Origin: a virus | Length of the DNA stretch: 32,466 nt | Virus record (IMG/VR): IMGVR_UViG_3300022074_000202 | Span: 1-32,466 of that record | Strand: one strand, 5' to 3' | Position numbers and translations under genes: made by a program | Notes under the pieces: model-generated | Told to the model about the DNA's origin: nothing | Seen by the model: only the letters and a program-made list of their open reading frames with translations | Databases searched by the model: none | Part shown: positions 15,018-21,458 of the stretch, one piece after another | Layout of the letters: each line of letters starts with the position of its first letter | How positions within the stretch are numbered: position 1 is the first letter of the stretch

Positions 15018-15589
15018 CAGAAGTCGTCCTCTTCTAGTGTTGCGTCCTTGCTGGGTGTGATATTAGGTTCAGAAGCTTTAAAGCCTTCAGTAGTGCCAAA
15101 CATAGCTACTACATCCTCTGTACTCATGTCACCTGTATCTACACCAGCTCCGTTATTGAGAGACACCAGTTGTACACCAACCAGTTTAAGACTCGTGCCA
15201 TAAGTGACTCCATCACGTAGGATATAGGGTTTCTGATAGAATGCCAACTTGACACGACTACCAGCATACATAGGTGTAGCCTCATCTGTAATCTGTACGC
15301 CTTGCGTATCGACAACAGGTGGACGGTTCTCTTCGTTCCAGCTGAACTTGACTTTGTATTGTCCATCAGCTACTTCTTCCCATGGTTCAGGCTTTAGTGT
15401 TGAACGCTTAGGGTTCTTTAGTTTACCTTCTGCCCACTTGAGTGACTCAACACGGTCATCTTCAAGGGTATCAGCCATTGACTGATCGACAATAGCAGCT
15501 AGTGAATAACCAAACTTACTTGGTTTCAATACAGCTTGGTAGCCTTCAAGGACTACAGGCTGTTCGGTTTTGTGTATGTTGCGGGGCAT
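15017..15589 (-). CDS. Single-stranded DNA-binding protein, T7 gp2.5-like
   Basis: 190 residues with an OB-fold-like pattern and an acidic tail ending EEDDF, the mark of gp2.5-type proteins (terminal Phe contacts polymerase and helicase). Conserved stretches include QPVVLEGYQAVLKPSKFGYS, YAGSRVKLAFYQKPYILRDG and SLKLVGVQLVSLNNG. It coats single strands during replication and recombination. It directly follows the RNA polymerase gene. The tail codons ITPSKDAT lie in one copy of a 14-base repeat found elsewhere in the early region. Confidence 0.9.
   Translation of the reverse strand: MPRNIHKTEQPVVLEGYQAVLKPSKFGYSLAAIVDQSMADTLEDDRVESLKWAEGKLKNPKRSTLKPEPWEEVADGQYKVKFSWNEENRPPVVDTQGVQITDEATPMYAGSRVKLAFYQKPYILRDGVTYGTSLKLVGVQLVSLNNGAGVDTGDMSTEDVVAMFGTTEGFKASEPNITPSKDATLEEDDF
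15041..15054 (-). repeat. Repeat TGCGTCCTTGCTGG, copy in ssb
   Basis: One of four copies of this word in under 4 kb. Here it lies in the ssb tail and codes for PSKDA. It is followed by GTGTGATATT, a poorer match to the downstream extension seen in the copies at 17948 and 18955. Confidence 0.6.
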
Positions 15590-17934
15590 TAACAGAAAAA
15601 ATAAGTGGATTCAATCACGGATTCTGGTTCCAGATCTCCGATGATCGGTGGGTCAGTCTCCGCTTCTATTTGAGTAGCGAAGTCTTGTAAGTAATCATGC
15701 TCTGCAAATAAATGCATGTATGTTGCTCGCACTACGGAACTAAGCAGCTCCATGTCTGTAGCACGACATAATACAGAGTCATGTATAAGAGCAATGGGTG
15801 CATAGAAAGCTAATGCACTTAAATGTAGCAACGAAGCGTCAAGTGAATGTATAAGATTAGGTGCTGTTGCGTTCTTGTGGTGTTGCTTATCTACCTTGTT
15901 ACTATCTTCAGTAGCAACAGTAAGTTTACAACGACCTAATAATTGTAGCTCAACTTGAATAGTCTTTGGTTTCATTAGACGTTGGTTAACAACAAAACCA
16001 GATGGTGTTACCCATTTTAGTTTTGTCTTACCTCTATCAATAGCTTTAGCTACTTCTTCCTCAATCCATGACATGACAGCCATAGGACCAGGTACAACCT
16101 CATCCATAGCATTTCTAACAGCGACAACAGTCTTTGTCAAGTCATCTTTCTCAATCTCAATACCTTTCTCTTTTAGTGCGTCCTTAATGTACCCACGGTT
16201 TGAGAACGGCTTTGCATTGTAAGGTACGGTCATCACTACTCTTTTGACTACCTTTCTATCCATATGATTACGAATAGAACTAGGGCAGAAAGGAGCAGCA
16301 GTATTAGCAACGACAGCATAAGCATCCTGTGGTTTATCAGAAGGGATAACATTTACTAAACTAGCAGTAGATTTATCTCTAGCTAATCCAGCTAATATTT
16401 GTAACCCACTACATGTAGCGTCAGTAGCAACTATGCCACCTGTTGTTGTCCTATCTTTAATTAAGACACAATGATAGTATTCATCACAAGCAGCTAAAAA
16501 CTGCCAAGGTTCAGCAACTTCATCCCATTCGTGAATGTGCCGGATTGGATCACATGCGACCATAGAAATAATATGGGTATTATTCTTTACCCATTTTAAT
16601 CTATCTTCAATAGTGTCTTTATCTAGACCATAAGTAGTAGCAACTTGGAAGGCTAACCATTTCTCAGCATACTTATTCATCGTTGCTTCTTTAGCAAATC
16701 GAAGTAGACTTTTTCCAAAGTCAGTATCTTGTGGTGTTAAGTGTGATGGAATTGGATATGCTCTTCCACGGTAGTCAAAGCTCCAAGGTAGATAAAATTT
16801 ATTCTTATCTTTAAACCTTGCTACTGCTTCCATTGTCATTCGAGTCCTACAAGATTTTCTAAACTCTTGAGCTTGTAAGTCATGGACTACTTTAGCTCTT
16901 CGTTTATAATCTTGTCTTGACTCTTTATTTGTATCAATATCTACCGGTTTAGGTGGTAGATCATGATGCATAATAGGGAGGAACTTACCGACAGCTCGTT
17001 CCATTCTATCTAGTTCTTCCGCTACCTTTACTGTGAAAGGGTTTAAACGGTAAGCCACCTTCTGAATCTTGTTTAAAAATTCAATTGGTGTTTCTCCCTG
17101 TATAGATGTGGGATCGCCCCTACGGACTAAATGGTGTCCAGCCATGATCTCATTTAGGAAGTAACCACCACATGACTCGTTGCTCCAATCTCTTGGAGGT
17201 ATAAGCATAGGCCATGCAACAGGACTAAATAGTTCAGCATTTTTCATAATTTCATCCTTTTTTTCCAGAAACTCTGGAGTAGGAATAATATGCTGGATTT
17301 TCTTGCGTCCTTGCTGATGAATGTGCCTGGTAAACCAACCACTAGTTTCCATAATGCAGTCTAGTAACCAACCACCAAGTTTAACACGGTTTTTACTGCC
17401 CCATGTCTGCCAAGGCGTAACATCATACCTGTTCATTAATGTTCTGATGTTTACTAGTTTCTGTTGTGTACCAGAAGAACTGTGCCAGTATCGTTCTTTT
17501 AGTTTATACAGTAAACCAGGTGCTGTCTTCTCATAGTGTCTCATCTGACACTCCTGTTCAACAGCTAAACCAATAGCCTCACAAACGCCTACAACCCCAT
17601 TGGATTTATCTTTGTGACTGAATACCCTATCAAAGCATACCTTGAGTGCTATAGCGGCAGCAGCAAGTGGCTCAACATCAACTAGATACTGTTGTATCTC
17701 CTTGAATGCTACACCTGTTTTGCCTTCCTTTATCCTGGCGTTAGTATCTTCAATACGTGCAACCAACAAAGGAAGCAGGGTATCAATAGAAGCAGTTCCG
17801 TAAACACTAGCAGACGCATAAGATTTGTTTTCTAAGTCCCGTGTGTTCTTATGTAGTTTTTTTAGACCATGTGCAATAGCATCACGTTCTAATTGAATCT
17901 GTTCGTCTAACTCTTGTTCAGTCGGAATCAACAA
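15589..17934 (-). CDS. DNA-directed RNA polymerase, single subunit, T7-like
   Basis: 781 residues, slightly shorter than T7 (883). Catalytic motifs: FDYRGRAYP at 387, ATDATCSGLQILAG with Asp505 (T7 Asp537), KRVVMTVPYNAK with Lys564 and Tyr572 (T7 Lys631, Tyr639), and ALIHDSV with His718-Asp719 (T7 His811-Asp812). The C-terminus YFFC corresponds to the FAFA foot. It transcribes middle and late genes from phage promoters. No ATG lies near the N-terminus: the frame opens with TTG at 17934, nine bases after an AGGAG, so initiation at TTG is likely. The stop overlaps the ssb start. Confidence 0.96.
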   Translation of the reverse strand: MLIPTEQELDEQIQLERDAIAHGLKKLHKNTRDLENKSYASASVYGTASIDTLLPLLVARIEDTNARIKEGKTGVAFKEIQQYLVDVEPLAAAAIALKVCFDRVFSHKDKSNGVVGVCEAIGLAVEQECQMRHYEKTAPGLLYKLKERYWHSSSGTQQKLVNIRTLMNRYDVTPWQTWGSKNRVKLGGWLLDCIMETSGWFTRHIHQQGRKKIQHIIPTPEFLEKKDEIMKNAELFSPVAWPMLIPPRDWSNESCGGYFLNEIMAGHHLVRRGDPTSIQGETPIEFLNKIQKVAYRLNPFTVKVAEELDRMERAVGKFLPIMHHDLPPKPVDIDTNKESRQDYKRRAKVVHDLQAQEFRKSCRTRMTMEAVARFKDKNKFYLPWSFDYRGRAYPIPSHLTPQDTDFGKSLLRFAKEATMNKYAEKWLAFQVATTYGLDKDTIEDRLKWVKNNTHIISMVACDPIRHIHEWDEVAEPWQFLAACDEYYHCVLIKDRTTTGGIVATDATCSGLQILAGLARDKSTASLVNVIPSDKPQDAYAVVANTAAPFCPSSIRNHMDRKVVKRVVMTVPYNAKPFSNRGYIKDALKEKGIEIEKDDLTKTVVAVRNAMDEVVPGPMAVMSWIEEEVAKAIDRGKTKLKWVTPSGFVVNQRLMKPKTIQVELQLLGRCKLTVATEDSNKVDKQHHKNATAPNLIHSLDASLLHLSALAFYAPIALIHDSVLCRATDMELLSSVVRATYMHLFAEHDYLQDFATQIEAETDPPIIGDLEPESVIESTYFFC
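17304..17316 (-). repeat. Repeat TGCGTCCTTGCTG, copy within the RNA polymerase gene
   Basis: Thirteen bases identical to the core of the other copies, then ATGAATGTG. Here it is read in a different frame (HQQGRK), so protein homology cannot explain it. Confidence 0.5.
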
Positions 17935-18046
17935 TCAAATCTTCTCCTGCGTCCTTGCTGGGCGTGTATGTGAAATCGTAACATTGTGCTAGCTCTGGGT
18001 AGGCTTCACTTAGTTCCTCAAATTGATCAATCGAAATCAAACTCAT
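17918..18046 (-). CDS. Small acidic protein upstream of RNA polymerase, 42 aa
   Basis: Encodes MSLISIDQFEELSEAYPELA and ends DAGEDLIVDSD. It overlaps the previous gene by 20 bases and the polymerase start by 17 bases. The phrase YTPSKDA echoes the ITPSKDA of the SSB acidic tail and comes from the shared 14-base DNA repeat. The protein is strongly acidic. No ribosome binding site is visible, so translation would have to be coupled. The function is unknown. Confidence 0.4.
   Translation of the reverse strand: MSLISIDQFEELSEAYPELAQCYDFTYTPSKDAGEDLIVDSD
17948..17972 (-). repeat. Repeat TGCGTCCTTGCTGG plus GTGTATGTG, copy upstream of RNA polymerase
   Basis: Contains the full 14-base word followed by GCGTGTATGTG. 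The polymerase ribosome site AGGAG directly adjoins it on the coding strand. The GCGTGTATGTG part recurs at 19911 and 20648. Confidence 0.6.
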
Positions 18047-18350
18047 CGTGGTTATGTGGTGTAATAAATTGTAGTTCTGAATCTGTACATACGATAAACT
18101 CAGACTTATCAGCCATCAACTGCTTAACTTTATTCTCAGCAGCATATTGCTTTTGATACGTGTACTCTTTGACTTTACCTTTTGATGTAGTTTCTCTGAT
18201 GATACAACAAACAGAGGAGGGTAGTTCCCAACCTCTGAGTTTCCAATCTACAAATTCTTCATAGGTTGGAGCATATAAAAACTCATCAGGTACTTCCTTC
18301 CATTGTCGCCAGTTGTTCGGTAGATAAGGTTTCTTACCAGTCATCGTCAT
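18027..18350 (-). CDS. Conserved cyanophage early protein, 107 aa
   Basis: Starts MTMTGKKPYLPNNWRQWKEV and contains DEFLYAPTYEEFVDWKLRGW, a well-ordered region rich in Trp and Tyr. The C-terminus is acidic (HDEFDFD). I recognise it as a recurring small protein upstream of the RNA polymerase in T7-like cyanophages, of unknown function. Possible starts are 18362, 18350 or 18344; 18350 is chosen because an AAGG lies about 12 bases upstream. It overlaps the next and previous genes by 17-20 bases. Confidence 0.7.
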   Translation of the reverse strand: MTMTGKKPYLPNNWRQWKEVPDEFLYAPTYEEFVDWKLRGWELPSSVCCIIRETTSKGKVKEYTYQKQYAAENKVKQLMADKSEFIVCTDSELQFITPHNHDEFDFD

Positions 18351-18498
18351 CCAAATAAACATCCTTTAGTTTAGAAGAGCCACCGGACAATTCAGCAGCG
18401 GCAAACATTGCACGCTCAAAATCGGGTGCAAGTAACCACTGCACCTGCTCGTCTGTTGTGACATAGCGCCACGTCTTAAGGCGTTGTTTGTTTAGCAT
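18334..18498 (-). CDS. Small hypothetical early protein, 54 aa
   Basis: Encodes MLNKQRLKTWRYVTTDEQVQ and then LLAPDFERAMFAAAELSGG, ending in an acidic tail (LDDDDW). Its start overlaps the previous stop by TAATG and its end overlaps the next gene. Composition is that of a genuine soluble protein. No family is recognised. Confidence 0.6.
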   Translation of the reverse strand: MLNKQRLKTWRYVTTDEQVQWLLAPDFERAMFAAAELSGGSSKLKDVYLDDDDW

Positions 18499-18599
18499 TA
18501 GTCTTCTGTTTTGTTCTTTAGTGCGTGAGCATACTGCTTTACAATACGCTCTGCTTTTGCATACTTACGCTTGAGATAAGTGATAAATGCTGGTGTCAT
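18498..18599 (-). CDS. 33-residue basic early peptide
   Basis: Encodes MTPAFITYLKRKYAKAERIV and ends ALKNKTED. It probably forms one amphipathic helix. The start overlaps the previous stop as ATGA and the stop overlaps the next start as TAATG. These linked overlaps are the main reason to call it a gene. Function unknown. Confidence 0.5.
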   Translation of the reverse strand: MTPAFITYLKRKYAKAERIVKQYAHALKNKTED

Positions 18600-18715
18600 T
18601 TCTTTGAGTAGTAGCGTGATGTAATACGGTTTGAACGCTGATAGATAACAGCAGTCGAGAACAATCCTACCATACCAATGATGGCAAGAATAATTGTTGA
18701 TTCATTCCAAAGCAT
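18596..18715 (-). CDS. 39-residue single-span membrane peptide
   Basis: Encodes MLWNESTIILAIIGMVGLFS and continues TAVIYQRSNRITSRYYSKK. Residues 7-25 form one membrane span followed by a basic tail, so the C-terminus should face the cytoplasm. Start by TAATG overlap. It could be an early inner-membrane effector that alters host physiology; no family is known to me. Confidence 0.55.
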   Translation of the reverse strand: MLWNESTIILAIIGMVGLFSTAVIYQRSNRITSRYYSKK

Positions 18716-18948
18716 TAGTTGCTCTCCTTGTTTGTGTAGTGTGCGCGGATGTTGTTAAGGCGTTGAAGTGAAGTCTCCTCTGATGTTACTTCCATGCATT
18801 CAATCGTCATGGTTTCGTCTTGCTCAAAGTTATCATGTAGATTACTAATTTCTAGGCGATTTAGTACCGCCTGTAGATTAGAATAAACAGAAACCATCTC
18901 ATTGCAGTCGAATGCAGTGCGATAGCGGAGAACATAAACAGTTGACAT
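18715..18948 (-). CDS. Hypothetical early protein, 77 aa
   Basis: The start at ATG 18948 (MSTVYVLRYRTAFDCNEMVS) has AAGGA about 11 bases upstream, inside one of the 14-base repeats; an upstream extension to 19014 looks non-coding. The beta-rich first half and the Glu-rich middle (EQDETMTIECMEVTSEE) suggest a small alpha/beta protein. No recognised family. Its stop overlaps the next start (TAATG). Confidence 0.6.
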   Translation of the reverse strand: MSTVYVLRYRTAFDCNEMVSVYSNLQAVLNRLEISNLHDNFEQDETMTIECMEVTSEETSLQRLNNIRAHYTNKESN

Positions 18949-18954
18949 TGATGC

Positions 18955-18978
18955 TGCGTCCTTGCTGGTGTGTATGTG
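18955..18978 (-). repeat. Repeat TGCGTCCTTGCTGG plus GTGTATGTG, copy before the 77-aa gene
   Basis: This copy is outside the preferred coding region, 7 bases upstream of the ATG at 18948. It supplies the AAGGA ribosome-site-like stretch. It is the closest match to the copy at 17948, with one base fewer between the two parts. Confidence 0.6.
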
Positions 18979-19030
18979 TAATGAAAAATATATAGTGACA
19001 CCAATTGATGCCACTATGTGTTACTTAAGA

Positions 19031-19366
19031 TCAGAAGTTCTGATTGAAGAAGTAGTATTCGGAGTCAAAGTACACCGTAAAGTAATCGTAACGCAGCGAT
19101 TGATGCCACACTAATTCCCAATCAATGGCGTGTTGTACCCAAATAGGTAACGCATCCATCTCAGAAGAATACATTTCACTCATCAAATCCTCACAGAATG
19201 TTGCCTCGTCACGATAGCAACCAGAGTACGCTTCTTCGAGTTGTTCGATGCTAGTAATACCATACGATGTTAACTCCTCCATGAATTGCTCAATGTCAGA
19301 AACATTCTCAGATTCAATAATCTTTGAGATAGCGTCTTCGTAGCGTGTGAGAGTAGGTGCAATCAT
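19031..19366 (-). CDS. ArdA-like antirestriction protein, 111 aa
   Basis: An acidic protein with IEQLEEAYSGCYRDEATFCE near residues 40-60, then IDWELVWHQSLRYDYFTVYF and a final SEYYFF. The elements EEAY-x-G-x-(Y/F)-x-(D/S)-x-x-x-F and the closing D-Y-F-T-V segment fit the C-terminal half of ArdA, a DNA-mimic inhibitor of type I restriction enzymes. It is shorter than typical ArdA (about 165 aa). The start at ATG 19366 is preferred to the TTG at 19399. It sits among early genes, as T7 ocr does. The family call is by eye only. Confidence 0.6.
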   Translation of the reverse strand: MIAPTLTRYEDAISKIIESENVSDIEQFMEELTSYGITSIEQLEEAYSGCYRDEATFCEDLMSEMYSSEMDALPIWVQHAIDWELVWHQSLRYDYFTVYFDSEYYFFNQNF

Positions 19367-19408
19367 AGTTGTGTGAATGTGTTGTTTGATGAGAGACAAG
19401 GTAGTTAA

Positions 19409-19648
19409 TCAGGCAAGAGTGAAAGAAGAAACCTCGTAATCTTTGAGGCAATACTCGTTAACCCACTTGCCGAATGATTTGACATTACCAGCAATCAAGT
19501 CAAAGATACCATCTTCGCTGACATTGCTATAAAGATACTGCTTATCATTGTTGAACGTAACAAGCACTTGTTGTGCAAGTTGGTGAACCTCAAGATTCTT
19601 AATTGCAGAAGACTTGATGGCGTTACGTGCAGAAGGTGTGAAGAACAT
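19409..19648 (-). CDS. KTSC-domain protein, 79 aa
   Basis: The pattern SSAIKNLEVHQLAQQVLVTF ... NDKQYLYSNVSEDGIF ... SFGKWVNEYC fits the KTSC domain, a small fold found in many phage and bacterial proteins and at the end of some lysyl-tRNA synthetases. Its role in phages is unknown. The gene starts with an ATG 38 bases before its SSAIK core. It is flanked by short gaps and is not overlapped. A divergent relative lies two genes upstream (19935-20225). Confidence 0.7.
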   Translation of the reverse strand: MFFTPSARNAIKSSAIKNLEVHQLAQQVLVTFNNDKQYLYSNVSEDGIFDLIAGNVKSFGKWVNEYCLKDYEVSSFTLA

Positions 19649-19719
19649 GGTGTAATAAATAAGGTGAATAAGTAGGTGTGAAACCTACATCTAACCACCG
19701 AAGTGGCTAGAGGTAAGCA

Positions 19720-19932
19720 TCAGCTATGGTTAGCGATGAACTCGTCGAGAGTGTAACCGTCGTCGGTGTCAGTGTCAGCAATGAGCTGATCATAAGACAA
19801 AGAATCTAGATAGTCACGATACTCTGAAGATGACATGTCATTGTCAGGATCGAAGTCATCGTGGCAAAGATAGTCATACTCATGAGACAATGCGTCGATA
19901 AGTTGTGCACGCGTGTATGTGGTAATAGTCAT
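19720..19932 (-). CDS. Acidic conserved early protein, 70 aa
   Basis: Starts MTITTYTRAQLIDALSHEYD and continues with HDDFDPDNDMSSSEYRDYLD, ending EFIANHS. About a third of residues are Asp or Glu. It is a recurring early protein in marine cyanophages. The first in-frame codon is TTG at 19938, but the ATG at 19932 is more likely. Strong acidity allows a DNA-mimic role like ocr, which is only a possibility. The TYTR codons contain the GCGTGTATGTG word. Confidence 0.65.
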   Translation of the reverse strand: MTITTYTRAQLIDALSHEYDYLCHDDFDPDNDMSSSEYRDYLDSLSYDQLIADTDTDDGYTLDEFIANHS

Positions 19933-19934
19933 AA

Positions 19935-20225
19935 TCAAACAGCAGATTGAAGAGTGAGAGGATTAGAATCAAAGTTGTCTGCACACTTACTATCGTAAGC
20001 GACACAATACTTGTTAACCCATGAACCAAGACTGATTGTATCTTCTAACAACAGTTTGGCAATAGCACGACGACTAACATTATTGTATGCATAACGCTTA
20101 ACAGTTTTGTTAGTGTTCTTGTAGTATACAGTACACCAACCGCACCAAGGATTGACGATGATGTAGTCAATACATGCTGAAGAACGGATAACAACGAACG
20201 CTTTGTTGAGTGGATTGGAGAGCAT
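19935..20225 (-). CDS. Divergent KTSC-like early protein, 96 aa
   Basis: The start at ATG 20225 (MLSNPLNKAFVVIRSSACID) lies about 20 bases after the predicted transcription start of the 20251-20279 promoter; the TTG further upstream is inside that promoter and is rejected. The end SLGSWVNKYC parallels SFGKWVNEYC of the KTSC protein, and RSSACIDYIIV parallels SSAIKNLEV, so the two are probably paralogues. Function unknown. Confidence 0.6.
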   Translation of the reverse strand: MLSNPLNKAFVVIRSSACIDYIIVNPWCGWCTVYYKNTNKTVKRYAYNNVSRRAIAKLLLEDTISLGSWVNKYCVAYDSKCADNFDSNPLTLQSAV

Positions 20226-20250
20226 AGTGTGATTGATTTGGTACTTAGTT

Positions 20251-20279
20251 AGTATGGCAGAGAATGGAGAGAAAGTCAA
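20251..20279 (-). promoter_or_regulatory. Early host-type promoter 3
   Basis: On the coding strand TTGACT, 17 bases, then CATACT preceded by TGC (an extended -10). It stands directly before the divergent KTSC-like gene. The -35 hexamer overlaps the stop of the upstream gene. It is nearly identical to the promoters at 20456 and 21020. Confidence 0.8.
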
Positions 20280-20449
20280 GCGGTAGTAGACAGTTCCTCG
20301 CGTGTCATATGGTATTGGTAATCACCATTAGACATACGTGCACGCTGTAATGCACGCTCTGCATCATACTGTGCAGTGTAATAATCAAAGTCTTTGGAAA
20401 CACCATTAAAGGTGCGAGTTAAGACGAATCGAAAGGTTTGTTTGTTCAT
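20276..20449 (-). CDS. Small early protein, 57 aa
   Basis: Encodes MNKQTFRFVLTRTFNGVSKD and then DYYTAQYDAERALQRARMSN, ending ELSTTA. The ATG is only six bases after the -10 of promoter 2, so the transcript should have little or no leader. The YDAERAL-type helix looks like a small regulatory protein, but no family is recognised. The stop overlaps the -35 of promoter 3. Confidence 0.65.
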   Translation of the reverse strand: MNKQTFRFVLTRTFNGVSKDFDYYTAQYDAERALQRARMSNGDYQYHMTREELSTTA

Positions 20450-20455
20450 GCTTAT

Positions 20456-20484
20456 AGTATGGCAGAGAACGAGTGGAAAGTCAA
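20456..20484 (-). promoter_or_regulatory. Early host-type promoter 2
   Basis: TTGACT, 17 bases, TGC-CATACT followed by ATAAGC and the ATG of the 57-aa gene. It lies in the short gap after the 56-aa gene. The block TTCTCTGCCATACTA is shared with promoter 3. Confidence 0.8.
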
Positions 20485-20504
20485 TAGGTAGAATTGCTCA
20501 TCTT

Positions 20505-20675
20505 TTAATTGAGTGGTTGGTAGTACACATGTTCTACACTGTTACTTATTTCATGATGCTGAACACCATTAATCTTTGCTGGTTTGTTACGCTTAGCACG
20601 CTTCTGTACATCACACCATAACAGTGATTTGATTGGTTTACTTTGCAGCGTGTATGTGACTTCTTTTAATCTCAT
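20505..20675 (-). CDS. Basic early protein, 56 aa
   Basis: Encodes MRLKEVTYTLQSKPIKSLLW and continues CDVQKRAKRNKPAKINGVQ, ending YYQPLN. The start overlaps the previous stop by TAATG. A basic patch (KRAKRNK) lies in the middle. It is the second gene of the early block, and no family is recognised. The VTYT codons contain the GCGTGTATGTG word also seen at 17962 and 19911. Confidence 0.6.
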   Translation of the reverse strand: MRLKEVTYTLQSKPIKSLLWCDVQKRAKRNKPAKINGVQHHEISNSVEHVYYQPLN

Positions 20676-20995
20676 TACTTGAACACATATCCAGATTCAA
20701 ACTCAACAACCTCGTTGTTATCTTTAACGAACCATTGATAGTCTTTCTGAAATACTCCATCAGTTAATGCATCACAGAACTCATTGATGATAACATTGAG
20801 ACGAGATTTAGTCGTGGCAGTTCTCCAACCACCATCAAATACTGTTACAAAGGTATCAGTCACAGTTGCAATATGATTACCATGTAGATACACAAGCGAG
20901 GCATTGTTGTCGTTAGTATACACCTCAGTGTTTGCCTTACGCCAACACTTACCCAGTCTAATTGCACTGAGCATGTCTCTCTCAATCTGTCGCAT
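20675..20995 (-). CDS. First early protein, 106 aa, conserved phage hypothetical
   Basis: The start MRQIERDMLSAIRLGKCWRK at ATG 20995 has GGAGAGACA upstream and lies about 20 bases after promoter 1; the longer frame back to 21079 includes the promoter and is rejected. Further features are VYLHGNHIA, FDGGWRTATTKSRLNVIINE and FQKDYQWFV. This GGW-R-T-x-TTKSRLN pattern recurs in small proteins of many marine and other podoviruses, of unknown role. It is the first gene of the chromosome, the slot T7 uses for host take-over proteins. Confidence 0.75.
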   Translation of the reverse strand: MRQIERDMLSAIRLGKCWRKANTEVYTNDNNASLVYLHGNHIATVTDTFVTVFDGGWRTATTKSRLNVIINEFCDALTDGVFQKDYQWFVKDNNEVVEFESGYVFK

Positions 20996-21019
20996 TGTCT
21001 CTCCGTTTGGTATGCATAT

Positions 21020-21048
21020 AGTATGGCACAGCTCAGCGCATAAGTCAA
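21020..21048 (-). promoter_or_regulatory. Early host-type promoter 1
   Basis: TTGACT, 17 bases, TGC-CATACT followed by ATATGC. It is the first promoter after the gene-free junction and drives the 106-aa gene. It shares TTGACTT, the spacing and TGCCATACTAT with promoter 2, but its spacer sequence is different. Confidence 0.8.
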
Positions 21049-21458
21049 CACGTCGTGTGCACTTCGTTAACTGGCGCAACAGATGTTGTGCAATATTTAC
21101 ACGGATACGTGTACCTAATTAAATATTATTTAGCAGAGGTAATCGCTCGCGCTACGCGCTCGCTATGTGCGCGAAATATTATCACATAGTGAGCATGATT
21201 GCGGAAGCGAGCGTAGCGAGCGGCAACGATCAGTATATTTTATACCCCTATGGGGGTAATATTTGCAATACTTATATGATATATGGGTTCACAAATTTAT
21301 GTCATTTTTTAAGGAGCCTTTGCTCGTTAGCGTAAGGTTCCGACATGACAAAAGATGTATAATCAGTAAAATACTGTGGAAAGTAGGACCAAACGGGAAG
21401 ACACTGTTTAATATTATGATAATTGGAGGTACACATAGTAATAAACAGTGCTAAACAG
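21049..21458. other. Gene-free genome-end junction rich in inverted repeats
   Basis: The longest stretch without a convincing gene, between the last late gene (thyX) and the first early promoter. It holds inverted repeats at 21074-21091, 21098-21113 (TACACG/CGTGTA, perfect), 21158-21194 (GCTCGCTATGTG against CACATAGTGAGC, one mismatch, 13-base loop), 21245-21257 (ACCCC/GGGGT) and 21313-21341. A GC-rich patch at 21144-21223 has AGCGAGCGTAGCGAGCG-type repeats in an otherwise AT-rich block. T7-like genomes carry direct terminal repeats exactly here, so a collapsed repeat with concatemer-processing signals is inferred. Confidence 0.6.

Noticed and set aside
14829-15203. Plus-strand ORF across ssb
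   Set aside because: Antisense to conserved genes with no supporting signals.
20226-20279. TTG-started extension of the divergent KTSC-like gene
   Set aside because: The extension lies within promoter 3, so it would not be transcribed by that promoter; the ATG at 20225 is preferred.
21263-21454. Plus-strand ORF in the junction (63 aa)
   Set aside because: Opposite to all genes, no ribosome site, no recognisable motif; best seen as chance in AT-rich DNA.
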